Origin: Tragulus kanchil | Lineage: Eukaryota > Chordata > Mammalia > Artiodactyla > Tragulidae | Length of the DNA: 64,000 nt | Direction of reading: 5' to 3' | NCBI GenBank assembly: GCA_022376925.1 | Contig: JAIOJX010000031.1 | Location: 136,232,854-136,296,853 of the forward strand | Shown: one piece after another, positions 1-10,637 of the stretch | Position numbering within the stretch: position 1 is the first letter of the stretch | Layout of the letters: the number at the start of each line of letters is the position of its first letter | Notes under the pieces: model-generated | What the model was told of the DNA's origin: nothing | What the model saw: only the letters and a program-made list of their open reading frames with translations | Database searches by the model: none | Program-made: the position numbers and the translations under genes

Positions 1-292
1 GTCCAATGTCCTTATTTTCATAAACAAGGGCACAGTGACAACAGGATTACTGAAGGTTACAGTGCTGGTCAACGGCAGAGCTGGTACCAAGACCAGCTCC
101 AAAAGCACTTCTGACAGCACCCGTCTTGCTGATCGACTCAACAAGTCAGTTCTTACGAACTCAGCCAAACTACTTAACATCTTCATCTATATTCAGGCTG
201 TTTCAGAAAACTCAAACTGATCTAACTGGTATCTTGCATACAAGACCCAATTCTGATCTTCTGAGGAAAAAATAAAACAAAAAGGAAATTAC

Positions 293-424
293 CTCATGTT
301 CTTTTTCTTGTAGCAAAAGAACAATGTCTCCTGGTTCCACTCCTGGGGCTTGGTCTGCTTCCCAGTAAATGTAATTCTCTGTCCATGTTTCATGCCTTTG
401 TCTACGTGGCTTCAAGAATCTTGA
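293..424 (-). pseudogene. DNAJA2: DNAJA2 exon 6, truncated left-hand duplicate
   Basis: This is the 3' two thirds of exon 6, from the donor site (GTAATT, complement of 287-292) back to the codons for EVKILE, where the match stops abruptly in an A-run at 424. Two single-base deletions (a missing C near 362 and a missing A near 409) break the frame. It belongs to the left copy of duplication 1-424 / 1149-1574 and has no acceptor site. Confidence 0.85.
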
Positions 425-848
425 AAAAAAAGAAATTTATGGATCTGCTGAGACAATAAACTTGACTAGCATCCCTTGAGAAAGGCTAGAGTAGGAGTAA
501 GCCAATCTAGTGAGGGAATGAATCAAATTCCAAGAATCTGCATCTCAAAATATGGTGTTATCCTCTACTGGATTCTTAGTGATTCCTAAAATTTACTTTA
601 TTTGTAGAAATCACTGTTATATGGGATAAAATTTTACTGTGAACTAAAAAAGGTGGCTGACTTGTGATCTAAAGACTTTCAAAGGAACTCAAAATGGCAA
701 TGTGATCAAGCACAAAGCCAGTATCCTGTCAAACGCTTCTACAGTCAAGATCTGGGAGGGCATCAGATGCTTCACCCAAGGTCCAGGGACTGGGGACCCT
801 TGCATTAACCATTACAATACAGAGTCAATCAGAAATTTAAAAGCAGGG

Positions 849-972
849 AGTTGCCTGGCAGTCCAAGTGGTTAGGATCGGCACTATCACTGCTGTGGGTG
901 CAGGTTCAATCACTGATCAGAGAACTAAGATCCCACAAGCACAAGATGCCCCTTTCCTGCCTCCCCCACCAT
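849..972 (+). mobile_element. tRNA-derived SINE fragment, artiodactyl CHR-type
   Basis: 'gcagtccaagtggttagga' and 'ggttcaatcactgatcagag' are diverged forms of the tRNA-like head of artiodactyl SINEs (A box, B box, 'ggaactaagatcccac'). It is old and lies in a DNAJA2 intron. Confidence 0.7.
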
Positions 973-1440
973 AAGAGACAAATTTAAAATTAAATGTTTT
1001 TAAAACTGCAGAACTTTTTCTTTCAAGAGAAGCTTACATGCATAAACAATATGTAAAACCAAACAACAGTAGTACTGAGGACTGATGTCCTCACCAACTT
1101 CCAACCATCAAAGGAGTCCAGAGAAAACTAAACTGTCGACACTATCTGGTCCAATGTCCTTATTTTCATAAACAAGGGCACAGTGACAACAGGATTACTG
1201 AAGGTTACAGTGCTGGTCAACGGCAGAGCTGGTACCAAGACCAGCTCCAAAAGCACTTCTGACAGCACCCGTCTTGCTGATCGACTCAACAAGTCAGTTC
1301 TTACGAACTCAGCCAAACTACTTAACATCTTCATCTATATTCAGGCTGTTTCAGAAAACTCAAACTGATCTAACTGGTATCTTGCATACAAGACCCAATT
1401 CTGATCTTCTGAGGAAAAAATAAAACAAAAAGGAAATTAC

Positions 1441-1637
1441 CTCATGTTCTTTTTCTTGTAGCAAAAGAACAATGTCTCCTGGTTCCACTCCTGGGGCTTG
1501 GTCTGCTTCCCCAGTAAATGTAATTCTCTGTCCATGTTTCATGCCTTTGTCTACGTGGACTTCAAGAATCTTGACTTCTTTAATCACCTTCTTCCCTTCA
1601 CACTTTTTACAGCGGTCCTTTTCATTAATTACCTCTC
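1441..1637 (-). CDS. DNAJA2: DNAJA2 exon 6 (zinc-finger motif 4), intact copy
   Basis: A 197-bp exon. It completes the Gly codon of CNGEG, then encodes [36 protein letters not shown] and the stretch up to [18 protein letters not shown] is the fourth zinc motif. The region after it is the beginning of the barrel-shaped substrate-binding domain. The acceptor is TTTCCAG and the donor GTAATT. This is the only one of three copies with an open frame. The following exons (rest of the C-terminal domains and CaaX end) should lie left of position 1. Confidence 0.95.
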
Positions 1638-2558
1638 CTGGAAAAATAGGTCATTCAAACTTCCAGCAAGGGTTCTCTACTGTACTCTTAAGTAAGCTAA
1701 GTCTTGATAATGCCTTTATTCACTAAATACATTTCCTGTACGTCTTTAAACTGCTACCCAAACTTCTGATCACCATTCTTAGGAGCAAAAACTCACATCT
1801 TACTGCAGTTACCTAAAGAATCCAGCGCCCTAGTCTCTTCTATTTCAGAGTATAAAGTATCTTAAATAACATTATCTTAGTCCCTGACTCTACTTCCTGA
1901 AGTTAAAATGAAGCCAAAAGATCAAGCAAACAAAATTGGTGGTCAGATGCTAGAACTTCTACAACTGTTTCTTCATTTTTTTGTCTTAGTTTCACTTAAA
2001 TTTGACAAATCCTTTATTACTCCAAAGGTTTTTTCTTCTTTGCACTCTGAAATATTTGATCAGAGGCATAATAAAATAAAACTGAAGTTGTACAATAGTG
2101 TATTATGAAAACAAAATAGCATCAGTTTTTTAATACCTGCTTATTGACACACTTTAATGCTTAGATGACATGTATAATGACTTCAGGAACACTGCTTCTG
2201 CAAAGTATATTCTGTAAAGCACCAGTTCCTTAAAATGGTAACGGCACATGGGAAAAGATTTTAGTCAATTCCAGTTTCTACAGAGTCGGAATTGTCAGCA
2301 ACTTTAACAAGGTAAAATGCACCAACACTATCCAGGAGGGGAATATGATATGCAGCTTTCAAATATTTTGCAATCTGGAAAAAGCTGGTACCAAGACCCA
2401 AATTCTGATCTTCTGACGGCACAAACTCAGCCAAACTACTTAACATCTTCATCTATATTCAGGCTGTTTCAGAAAACTCAAACTGATCTAACTGGTATCT
2501 TGCATACAAGACCCAATTCTGATCTTCTGAGGAAAAAATAAAACAAAAAGGAAATTAC

Positions 2559-2754
2559 CTCATGTTCTTTTCTTGTAGCAAAAGAACAATGTCTCCTGGT
2601 TCCACTCCTGGGGCTTGGTCTGCTTCCCCAGTAAATGTAATTCTCTGTCCATGTTTCATGCCTTTGTCTACGTGGACTTCAAGAATCTTGACTTCTTTAA
2701 TCACCTTCTTCCCTTCACACTTTTTACAGCGGTCCTTTTCATTAATTACCTCTC
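2559..2754 (-). pseudogene. DNAJA2: DNAJA2 exon 6, right-hand duplicate with a 1-bp deletion
   Basis: A 196-bp copy of the 197-bp exon 6. It lacks one T of a five-T run (complement: one A in CAAGAAAAAGAA) near 2567-2571, shifting the frame in the last eight codons. It sits in the right copy of duplication 1308-2355 / 2426-3473. Both splice sites look normal. It is probably redundant sequence of the same single exon. Confidence 0.85.
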
Positions 2755-3520
2755 CTGGAAAAATAGGTCATTCAAACTTCCAGCAAGGGTTCTCTACTGT
2801 ACTCTTAAGTAAGCTAAGTCTTGATAATGCCTTTATTCACTAAATACATTTCCTGTACGTCTTTAAACTGCTACCCAAACTTCTGATCACCATTCTTAGG
2901 AGCAAAAACTCACATCTTACTGCAGTTACCTAAAGAATCCAGCGCCCTAGTCTCTTCTATTTCAGAGTATAAAGTATCTTAAATAACATTATCTTAGTCC
3001 CTGACTCTACTTCCTGAAGTTAAAATGAAGCCAAAAGATCAAGCAAACAAAATTGGTGGTCAGATGCTAGAACTTCTACAACTGTTTCTTCATTTTTTTG
3101 TCTTAGTTTCACTTAAATTTGACAAATCCTTTATTACTCCAAAGGTTTTTTCTTCTTTGCACTCTGAAATATTTGATCAGAGGCATAATAAAATAAAACT
3201 GAAGTTGTACAATAGTGTATTATGAAAACAAAATAGCATCAGTTTTTTAATACCTGCTTATTGACACACTTTAATGCTTAGATGACATGTATAATGACTT
3301 CAGGAACACTGCTTCTGCAAAGTATATTCTGTAAAGCACCAGTTCCTTAAAATGGTAACGGCACATGGGAAAAGATTTTAGTCAATTCCAGTTTCTACAG
3401 AGTCGGAATTGTCAGCAACTTTAACAAGGTAAAATGCACCAACACTATCCAGGAGGGGAATATGATATGCAGCTTCTCCAAATTACCTTGTCCCCTTTCA
3501 AAAGCAATCTGGAAAAAGGT

Positions 3521-3836
3521 GTTCTAGAACTGTACAATATGGCAGCCACTGGCCATATGTGGCTATTTATGTTTAAAATAATTAAAAGTTCAGTTCCTCA
3601 GCCACACACAGGTGGCTAGTGGCTAACATACTAGACATTACAGAACCTTTCCATCATCACAAAATTCTTTTGGATAACACTGCTCTGGAACAAAGGCTGG
3701 CAAACATAAGGCTCACAGGGTACACTGTGCATGCTTTTGTTTCTGTAAATAAGGTTTATCTAGAAGACTGTCGTGCCCACTCGTTTACACATGTGGCTAT
3801 AGAAGTGCTAAAAGGGCACAAAAGTAGCAGTTTCTA
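3521..3836. mobile_element. Ancient hAT-type (MER5A-like) DNA transposon fossils
   Basis: The part to about 3690 contains the diverged 'caatatggcagccactggcc ... tgtggct' pattern of MER5A-type non-autonomous hAT elements. The part from about 3691 has the 'ggctggcaaac ... tttctgtaaataa' pattern of another old hAT-like family. Both lie in DNAJA2 intron 5. Names are from memory and approximate. Confidence 0.5.
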
Positions 3837-4159
3837 AAACCATTCACCTACGAAGCCTGAAATACTTACTTCCGTAAAAAGAGATTCAATTGCTATAATC
3901 TATCCTCGAAAGCCTACTAAAGCTTACAGTAAAATCCTCTACTTATCAGAATGAGAACACAGGAATTTGCAATCTACATTTTACTAAATATAACTTTTCA
4001 AAATATAAAAGAAAAATAAATAAAATATTAAGGAACAAACAACTGTGCCCAATCTTTTGGATATAAACACACACTGAAAAACAAAACCTGTAAGCCTCTC
4101 CAATTTCTGCATTCCCAATCCATTCCAGCAGAAAAGCAGAGAAACACTGGCATGCGTAC

Positions 4160-4293
4160 CTTCTCCATTACAGTCAGAACACACAGACTGCATCTGTTGA
4201 ACCATTCCTGGAGCCAGCTGTCTGATCATGATGCGGATACCTCGACCCCGACAAGCACTACACTTCTGAACAGCTCCAGACTTTCCACCTTGG
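4160..4293 (-). CDS. DNAJA2: DNAJA2 exon 5 (zinc-finger motifs 2 and 3)
   Basis: A 134-bp exon encoding [40 protein letters not shown] and CNGE. It carries CSACRGRG and CSDCNGEG, two of the four CxxCxGxG motifs that bind two zinc ions in class A J-proteins. The acceptor is GCTTTAG and the donor GTACGC. It is single-copy here. The Ile in RGIRIM is a conservative position relative to the Val I recall in human. Confidence 0.96.
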
Positions 4294-4532
4294 CTAAAGC
4301 AAAAGTAGAAATTAGATTCCCCCTCAACAGCTCATAAAAAATAGGAGTTGTGCTTTTTACCTTTATCTTCAACTCCCAAAGACTGGTATTTAAACCAACT
4401 TTCAGAGGTATTAGAAACTGATCTGGGCTAGGTAGTCAGTTTGAAGTCATGAATAATTTTTATCTCATACAGAACCTACGTGTCACTGAAAGAACAGATG
4501 AAATGTATTTCATAACTAGAAAACACACTTAC

Positions 4533-4613
4533 CCATTGCATGCACTACAGAGTACATTCTTGCTAAGTTGTAGTTTGGTTGTCTTGCCATTATACAGGTC
4601 TTCTAAAGATACT
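4533..4613 (-). CDS. DNAJA2: DNAJA2 exon 4 (start of substrate-binding domain and zinc finger)
   Basis: An 81-bp exon encoding (K)VSLEDLYNGKTTKLQLSKN followed by VLCSACN and two bases of the next codon. The CSACNG at its end is the first half of zinc-binding motif 1, completed by GlyGln-Gly at the start of exon 5. Acceptor CACAG precedes the exon (complement of 4614-4618); the GTAAGT donor is the complement of 4527-4532. It is a single-copy exon, outside the duplicated blocks. Confidence 0.95.
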
Positions 4614-4904
4614 CTGTGGAGAAACAAATTAGATTTGAATTTTGCCAAGTTCTCTTAAATACAAGATACAAACAATAGCTGACACAGCTAACTTCACTAT
4701 AACCTTTTAAACAAAGAACACCTTACATTAAGTCAACTGAGATTTTATTTCATAGTTCAAATTGTTTATGTCTATAGCCAACATATGTGGTACTCAAAGC
4801 CAAAATCTAAAGGATTGGGTCAGTAATTTACTGTGTTGCATTTTCTGATAAAACTGGTAACTGCTCAAATTCAAAACATTACACCTTCTTCCAGCCTCAG
4901 GCAA

Positions 4905-5055
4905 GACCTTCACCTAATCCAACCCTTTGAATGCGGCAAAACTATTATCCTAGTTTTGCAGAACAAACTGAGGCACAGAGGGGTTAAGTAACTTGCCCAA
5001 GACCACACAGGCAGTCTGGCTCCAGGATCCATGCTCTACTGTAAGCCTCTGTCCC
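4905..5055 (-). mobile_element. MIR element
   Basis: 'aaactgaggcacagagg', 'gttaagtaacttgccc' and 'agaccacacaggcag' are hallmarks of the core of a mammalian-wide interspersed repeat in reverse orientation. Intronic. Confidence 0.8.
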
Positions 5056-5506
5056 CTTCAAAGACAATTCAGGAAGGCTACAAAGGTATATTACATTTTC
5101 TGGGAGGCACTCATATTGTGTGTCTTAAAGAAAAAAAAAAATTGGCCTTATCTACAATGTGACAGACAAGAATAGGTTTTCAAACAAAGCCTACCAGTTT
5201 TAGATGTCTGAGAAACAGAATCATAAGCAAAAGTTGAGCAACTTTTACAAAAATTTCAAAGGGTGTCTATGACTCCAAAATGGTCAGGTTTATAAAACCT
5301 ATTAAAAATCCCAACTGATAAACTCCAACTTGCTTTAATTCACACTGCGTATCGGAACTGTATTTTCAAATAAACGTGTAACCTGTGCAGTTACCAGTTT
5401 TATCAAAAAAAAAATCTATGTATGTCAAAAGTCTCAAAGATATCATTCATTTACAACTTGGAAGCAACTTGCATTTAACTTGGTTTCACCCTTCTCAGGG
5501 TGTTTT

Positions 5507-5675
5507 CTTTCTTTTTTTTTTAAACTTTATTTTTTGGGGGGGCTGTGCTGGGTCTTTGTTTATGTGTGAGTTTAGCTGCTCTGTGGTATGTGGGATCTTC
5601 CCAGATCAGGGATGGAACTTGTGTCTCCTGCATTGGCAGACGGGTTCTTATCCACTAAACCACAAGGGAAGCCCT
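5507..5675 (-). mobile_element. CHR-type SINE with target-site duplication
   Basis: A reverse-orientation tRNA-derived SINE ending 'cactaaaccacaagggaagc' with a T-rich start. It is flanked by 13-bp target-site duplications ctcagggtgtttt at 5494-5506 and 5676-5688, showing L1-style insertion into the DNAJA2 intron. Confidence 0.85.
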
Positions 5676-6297
5676 CTCAGGGTGTTTTTAAAAATTTTCC
5701 TTTATTAGTAAAGATTTAGTTTAAAATAAAGGAACAAAAAAAAAGAACTACTTTGCAAAGCACCTATATTATTTTGTGGCTTTCAAACTTACATTCTAGA
5801 CAATATAAAAAATAAAGCACGAAAGGTCAAAACAGTACCAACACTTCCAAACAAAAGCATATCCAACACCTTATACCAAGTACTTGGTTCCACCAGCCTT
5901 TTATCCTCCCTCCTCCTCCTAAGAACCTTTAACCAATCATTTACATGAAAATTGCAATTAGTATGTACCACCACTACATAAGAGGTCAGTCAGAAAATTT
6001 TCAATAAACATGACAAAGGAAAGAAAAATGTGGATAAAAGAAGCTGGCACTCCCACCAGAGGGGCAAAACCAGCACATCCTCTAAAGATAATTTAGTTGT
6101 ATTTGTAAGCCTTAAACCACTGATACCTGCCCGGGAATCTCTACCAATGAGAAGACAACGCTGTACATAAAACACTCACAGCAGCACCAAGAATCTGGTA
6201 ACATTCCATAGAAAAGGGAATGACTAAATAAATCATGGAACATTATAAAGCCATTCAAAATGAAATGCTGTAATGAAAATTTTAACAAATCAAGTTT

Positions 6298-6624
6298 GGG
6301 GCTTCCCCTGGTAGTCCAGTGGGTAAGGACACCGCCTTGCAGTGCAAGGGGCGTCGGTTCCATCCCTGGCCTGGGACGATCCCACGTGCCGCGAAGCGGC
6401 TGGACGCATGTGTCCAATTACCGAGCCGGAGCTCTGGAGCGCATGCACCCAAAGCCGGTGCTCTGCAACAACAGAGGCCACCGCGATGGGAGGCCCATAG
6501 GAGCCAAAGAACAAAGATAGAAATAGAGAAAGTAAAGACCAATAGAAGTGGCCGGCCCGCCCACTCCCCTCCCTCCCCAACCTGACCCTCGCCCAAAATG
6601 TAAAAAAAAAAGAAAAAAAAAAAC
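6298..6624 (+). mobile_element. Long-tailed CHR-type SINE
   Basis: It starts ggcttcccctggtagtccag, has a tRNA-like head with B box (ggttccatcc), then the CHR body (gagctctggagcgcatgc...acaacagaggcc), an extra tail (aaagaccaatagaagtggcc), a C-rich stretch and poly(A). Near-perfect flanking duplications are acaaatcaagttt (6285-6297) and acaaatcatgcttt (6625-6638). Confidence 0.85.
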
Positions 6625-7315
6625 ACAAATCATGCTTTACTTCCTCTATCTATTCAAATGTACAAACTAGACAATAGGAAACATTTTAAATACACATTTG
6701 AACTTCAGTGTCCTGCATCTGCTGGTAAAACCATTATCGGTTCATGAAAAATTAACAGATAAAAGACCTGATTTTGCAAAGTAAAATAGGTATTTTCATA
6801 TTGAGTTCACAGTCTAGGATCAAGGTCAGATATGACTCATGTTGGCAGGTTAATGTCAGGCTTGAAGTCACCAAGAACCATGGAAATCAATTAAGAAGAG
6901 CTCACATTGAGGATCAAGTAATGAATGACTGTAACATGTCAACCAATCGGCTGGATGGTTAGTCACTTGGCAAGTTTTAAAATTAAAAGTACATCAGGAA
7001 GGTGAAATACTTCAAATAAAATAATTTCATAACTGAAAATTTAAAAACAAGCAGCCTCAGAAGCATATACCAAAACCATCTTCCTACTCTGTAAAACACC
7101 AACCATCCGTTAAGATCTGCCACCAAAATATCAATACCCAGGTTATCAAATTCAACTTAGTCACCCAATGAGGACAACATGGCAAATGGAAGATTTTTTT
7201 TTCCTGATGATGGACAGAACATTTTTTGATACCTTTTCTCTTTCTTACTGAATAGTTCTACTTGGGGGAAAAAAATGTAGTTGGTATTAAATTAAAAAAA
7301 AGAGAAAATATTCAC

Positions 7316-7539
7316 TTGAGTGGATGCATCATGTCTTCTCCTCTTCTTCTGCCATTTCGACTTCTGCTCTGATTGCCCATGAAGCTGAATAATCCTCCAC
7401 CAAAAATGTGAGAGAAAATATCATCCATGCCACCACCTCCGCCGCTACCTTCCCGAAGACCTTGTTCTCCATATCTGTCATATAGTTCACGCTTCTCAGG
7501 ATTTGATAGTACTTCATATGCAAAACTTATTTCTTTGAA
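7316..7539 (-). CDS. DNAJA2: DNAJA2 exon 3 (end of J domain, G-rich linker), intact copy
   Basis: This exon has 224 bp, 74 codons plus 2 bases. It begins [20 protein letters not shown], passes through the glycine-rich stretch [14 protein letters not shown] and ends at [12 protein letters not shown]. The acceptor is TATAG before TTCAAA and the donor is GTGAAT after CTCAA. The poly-glycine GF linker is typical of class A and B J-proteins. The frame is open throughout, unlike the duplicate at 8406-8630. The remaining two bases (AA) are completed to a Lys codon by exon 4. Confidence 0.95.
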
Positions 7540-7820
7540 CTATAAAGAAAAAGTCAAATGCAAAACAACTGGATTTTCTAATAGAAGATTAGGGAAAGGC
7601 TATAAGAATCCAGAATTCATGTAATTCTAAGAAAAGTTACAGGTGCTCCTATTTACCAATTACCCAAAATGTTAGTACCCATTATAAAAACCAAAATATC
7701 CTTAACATAAAAATGTGGCTCTATGGGTATAAATGGACTTTTCTTACAACATCCCCTTTTTTCCCAAGAAGGACAATTTAAAAAAGAAATCTCAAGGGAA
7801 AAATGTCTCAAATAACTTAC

Positions 7821-7880
7821 TTTGTCACCAGCATTTGGATTCTTATCAGGATGGTATTCTTTGGCTAACTTTCTGTATGC
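7821..7880 (-). CDS. DNAJA2: DNAJA2 exon 2, left-hand copy
   Basis: Same 60-bp exon as at 8912-8971: [20 protein letters not shown] with the HPD motif, AG acceptor (complement of 7881-7882) and GTAAGT donor (complement of 7815-7820). It is followed 281 bp further left by an intact exon 3, so this copy makes the better gene model. Joined after exon 1 it keeps the frame (...ELKK|AYRK...). Confidence 0.93.
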
Positions 7881-8405
7881 CTTCAATAAATGATTGGGAA
7901 AAAAAAAAAAAGGTTATATATAAAATTAAGAAGAGCTCACATTGAGGATCTTTGGCAGGTTAATGTCAGGCTTGAAGTCACCAAGAACCATGGAAATCAA
8001 TTAAGAAGAGCTCACATTGAGGATAAAAAACCAAAATCGGCTGGATGGTTAGTCACTTGGCAAGTTTTAAAATTAAAAGTACATCAGGAAGGTGAAATAC
8101 TTCAAATAAAATAATTTCATAACTGAAAATTTAAAAACAAGCAGCCTCAGAAGCATATACCAAAACCATCTTCCTACTCTGTAAAACACCAACCATCCGT
8201 TAAGATCTGCCACCAAAATATCAATACCCAGGTTATCAAATTCAACTTAGTCACCCAATGAGGACAACATGGCAAATGGAAGATTTTTTTTTCCTGATGA
8301 TGGACAGAACATTTTTTGATACCTTTTCTCTTTCTTACTGAATAGTTCTACTTGGGGGAAAAAAATGTAGTTGGTATTAAATTAAAAAAAAGAGAAAATA
8401 TTCAC

Positions 8406-8630
8406 TTGAGTGGATGCATCATGTCTTCTCCTCTTCTTCTGCCATTTCGACTTCTGCTCTGATTGCCCATGAAGCTGAATAATCCTCCCCCAAAAAATGT
8501 GAGAGAAAATATCATCCATGCCACCACCTCCGCCGCTACCTTCCCGAAGACCTTGTTCTCCATATCTGTCATATAGTTCACGCTTCTCAGGATTTGATAG
8601 TACTTCATATGCAAAACTTATTTCTTTGAA
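8406..8630 (-). pseudogene. DNAJA2: DNAJA2 exon 3, right-hand duplicate with a 1-bp insertion
   Basis: A 225-bp copy of exon 3 that should be 224 bp. Compared with 7316-7539 it has one extra A in an A-run at about 8492-8497, next to a c/a change. This shifts the frame just after MDDIFSHIF, so the sequence encoding the G-rich linker is broken. Splice-site dinucleotides are retained. It lies in the right copy of the 6842-9014 duplication. A single-base difference in a homopolymer is more like a sequencing or consensus error than old pseudogene decay. Confidence 0.85.
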
Positions 8631-8911
8631 CTATAAAGAAAAAGTCAAATGCAAAACAACTGGATTTTCTAATAGAAGATTAGGGAAAGGCTATAAGAAT
8701 CCAGAATTCATGTAATTCTAAGAAAAGTTACAGGTGCTCCTATTTACCAATTACCCAAAATGTTAGTACCCATTATAAAAACCAAAATATCCTTAACATA
8801 AAAATGTGGCTCTATGGGTATAAATGGACTTTTCTTACAACATCCCCTTTTTTCCCAAGAAGGACAATTTAAAAAAGAAATCTCAAGGGAAAAATGTCTC
8901 AAATAACTTAC

Positions 8912-8971
8912 TTTGTCACCAGCATTTGGATTCTTATCAGGATGGTATTCTTTGGCTAACTTTCTGTATGC
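8912..8971 (-). CDS. DNAJA2: DNAJA2 exon 2, right-hand duplicate
   Basis: A 60-bp phase 0-0 exon encoding [20 protein letters not shown], which contains the HPD tripeptide that contacts Hsp70. The acceptor AG is the complement of 8972-8973 and the donor GTAAGT lies just left of 8912. It is base-identical to the exon at 7821-7880 and lies inside the right copy of the 1.1-kb duplication 6842-7922 / 7952-9014. Only one of the two can belong to a normal DNAJA2 transcript. The fixed-size duplication pattern of the window suggests the extra copy is an assembly product. Confidence 0.85.
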
Positions 8972-10365
8972 CTTCAATAAATGATTGGGAAAAAAAAAAA
9001 AAGGTTATATATAAAGACCAGTTTAAAGATGTATGAGGACTAACTTAACATTCAATTTTCTGAGAAGCGATAGTTCTAAAATAATATCCTTTACTCACTG
9101 GCACTGTCGGGCATTTTCCATCTTAATACTGTTTATTCACTCATAACAAAGTTGACAGTAGTTAGGTGATACAAACAAATCAAAATCAGAGAAAAATAAA
9201 ACACTGAAATATTCCATTTTTTGTCTTTGATGGCCAATAACCACACCAAGAGGACTCCAGTGAACTCTAAAACATTAAGCTAAGAATCCGGGCTCATGAT
9301 TGCACCTTTAATTGTAGTATCAGGAAAAAAAAAAAAAAAAAACCAAGACAAGCTTCTAGGTCATGTTTTATTTTCATACGATGAATTGCCTGGGGTCTTA
9401 ATTGCAGTGACCTCAGTCTGAGCAAAGCTGCATACATTTGGGTGGTTGAGATATAAACCACTTAAGCGTTCATTCACAGAGACATGAATTATGTAATACA
9501 GAGCAGCATTTCCGGTAAGGTAACAGGAAGTCCTTTTACTCACAACTGCACCCGTCCCACTGCCTAAGAAGCATTCTCAATTTTCTAAGCTTTAAAATCC
9601 GGATGCTCTAAGCCCCATGAAGATGCTGTAGGGCTTAATGAAATGCCTCAAATGCTTTGAAATCCTGAGATGAAAGATTCGCAGCACCGCAAAGAGCGAT
9701 AATGAGGCCTTTTATTTATTTTTAGTCACTGTACACTCAGGTGTTTGGCTGGGACCCACGACTTCTTCCTGAAGCGGGTACAGAACATCTGGGTTACCTG
9801 CCCACAGAACAAGGCACCCAGAGCCCCACGCCACCTCCGGGTCGACGGGCGAGGGAGCAAGCGGGGAGAAGCTCCGCGGCCGCGGCTCCCGGGAAACAGC
9901 CCTAAGCTCCCCTCGACCCTCCGCCCGGCGCCACTCCAGTCCCGACGCCGCTCGGACGCCGACGTCCGCGGCGTGGTCAGCTCCTCTCCTGGGGCTGGGA
10001 TGCTGGGCGCCTTGGTCCAACCTGTTTTTCCAGGGTGGTGACCTCCGCGCGGGGAAGGCCGGGCAGGCAGTAGCCTCCCGGGAGCGCCCGGCCTCCGGCG
10101 CTCGCCGAGGGAGAGAGGAAGGAAGCGTTTTCGTCGTGTTTGCGCAGGGGTGCGTTTTATTTGCTGCATCTGCGGGCGGGCGGGGCCGGCGGCCCAAGGT
10201 CAGCCGAGGCCGGCGTGTGCGGCCCGAAGCGGCCGCTCCAGCCGCCGACCCCTAGCCCGGGCCCGCCGCCGCCGGCTCGCGGGCCGCCCCGCAGCGCGGC
10301 CTGGCCGTCCCAGCCGCGCAGGCCCGCGCCCCTCACACCTGGCCCAGCCGGCCCGAGCCCCATAC

Positions 10366-10443
10366 CTTCTTCAGTTCGTTCTCGCTGGCGCCAGGCGGGA
10401 CGCCCAGGATGTCGTACAGTTTCGTGTCGGCCACATTCGCCAT
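10366..10443 (-). CDS. DNAJA2: DNAJA2 coding exon 1 (start codon, beginning of J domain)
   Basis: This exon encodes the first 26 residues, MANVADTKLYDILGVPPGAS followed by ENELKK. DNAJA2 is a type I (class A) Hsp40 co-chaperone of the cytosol that delivers substrates to Hsp70 and stimulates its ATPase through the J domain. The start ATG (complement of 10441-10443) sits in a near-perfect Kozak context, gccgccATGG. The exon ends AAGAAG before a GT donor (complement of 10364-10365) in phase 0. The upstream frame stays open for about 76 codons, but that stretch is GC-rich 5' UTR and the conserved family start is MANVADTK. The next exon is about 1.4 kb to the left. Identification rests on recognising the family protein sequence; no search was run. 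Confidence 0.97.
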
Positions 10444-10622
10444 GGCGGCCGGCAGGGCAGCGCGGAGGGAAGAAGGCGGCGAAGCAGGAGGCGCAGAGCC
10501 GGGCCCGCAGCGGCGGCGGCAACGCAGGCAGAGCAAGACAGCGAGGGGGAAACGGAGGTGGGGCTGAACTTTGACCGACGCACGGCGCGCCGTGACGTCC
10601 CTGCGCAGAGCCCGTCCCGAGC

Positions 10623-10637
10623 GCTGGGAACTGTAGG
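10623..10637. promoter_or_regulatory. Possible ZNF143/STAF site
   Basis: gctgggaactgtagg matches the ZNF143-type core gctgggaattgtagt at 13 of 15 positions. It lies about 180 bp upstream of the DNAJA2 ATG inside the CpG island, a usual place for this motif. It was found by eye only. Confidence 0.4.

Larger units (their letters stand above)
1..1574 (+). repeat. Tandem duplication 1 (1-424 / 1149-1574)
   Basis: Direct repeat with offset 1148-1150. The left copy is cut by the window edge and ends in an A-run at about 424. The copies differ by single-base indels inside DNAJA2 exon 6. Between them, 425-1148 is single-copy intron with one SINE fragment. Confidence 0.95.
1308..3473 (+). repeat. Tandem duplication 2 (1308-2355 / 2426-3473)
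   Basis: Direct repeat with offset about 1117, carrying exon 6 and flanking intron. The 70 bases between the copies (2356-2425) look like a scrambled mix of the left end and right start. Its left copy overlaps the right copy of duplication 1, so exon 6 appears three times. Confidence 0.95.
6842..9014 (+). repeat. Tandem duplication 3 (6842-7922 / 7952-9014)
   Basis: Direct repeat with offset 1110 falling to 1091, carrying DNAJA2 exons 2 and 3. The right copy lacks about 19 net bases near its start. Between the copies, 7923-7951 holds a third scrap of the sequence attaagaagagctcacattg, taken from near the start of the unit. Confidence 0.95.

Noticed and set aside
1128..1334. Possible additional DNAJA2 exon left of exon 6
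   Set aside because: The translation does not match the expected next exon (which should begin with VFQRDGNDLH), and the segment is altered in the third copy at 2386-2425, suggesting junction noise.
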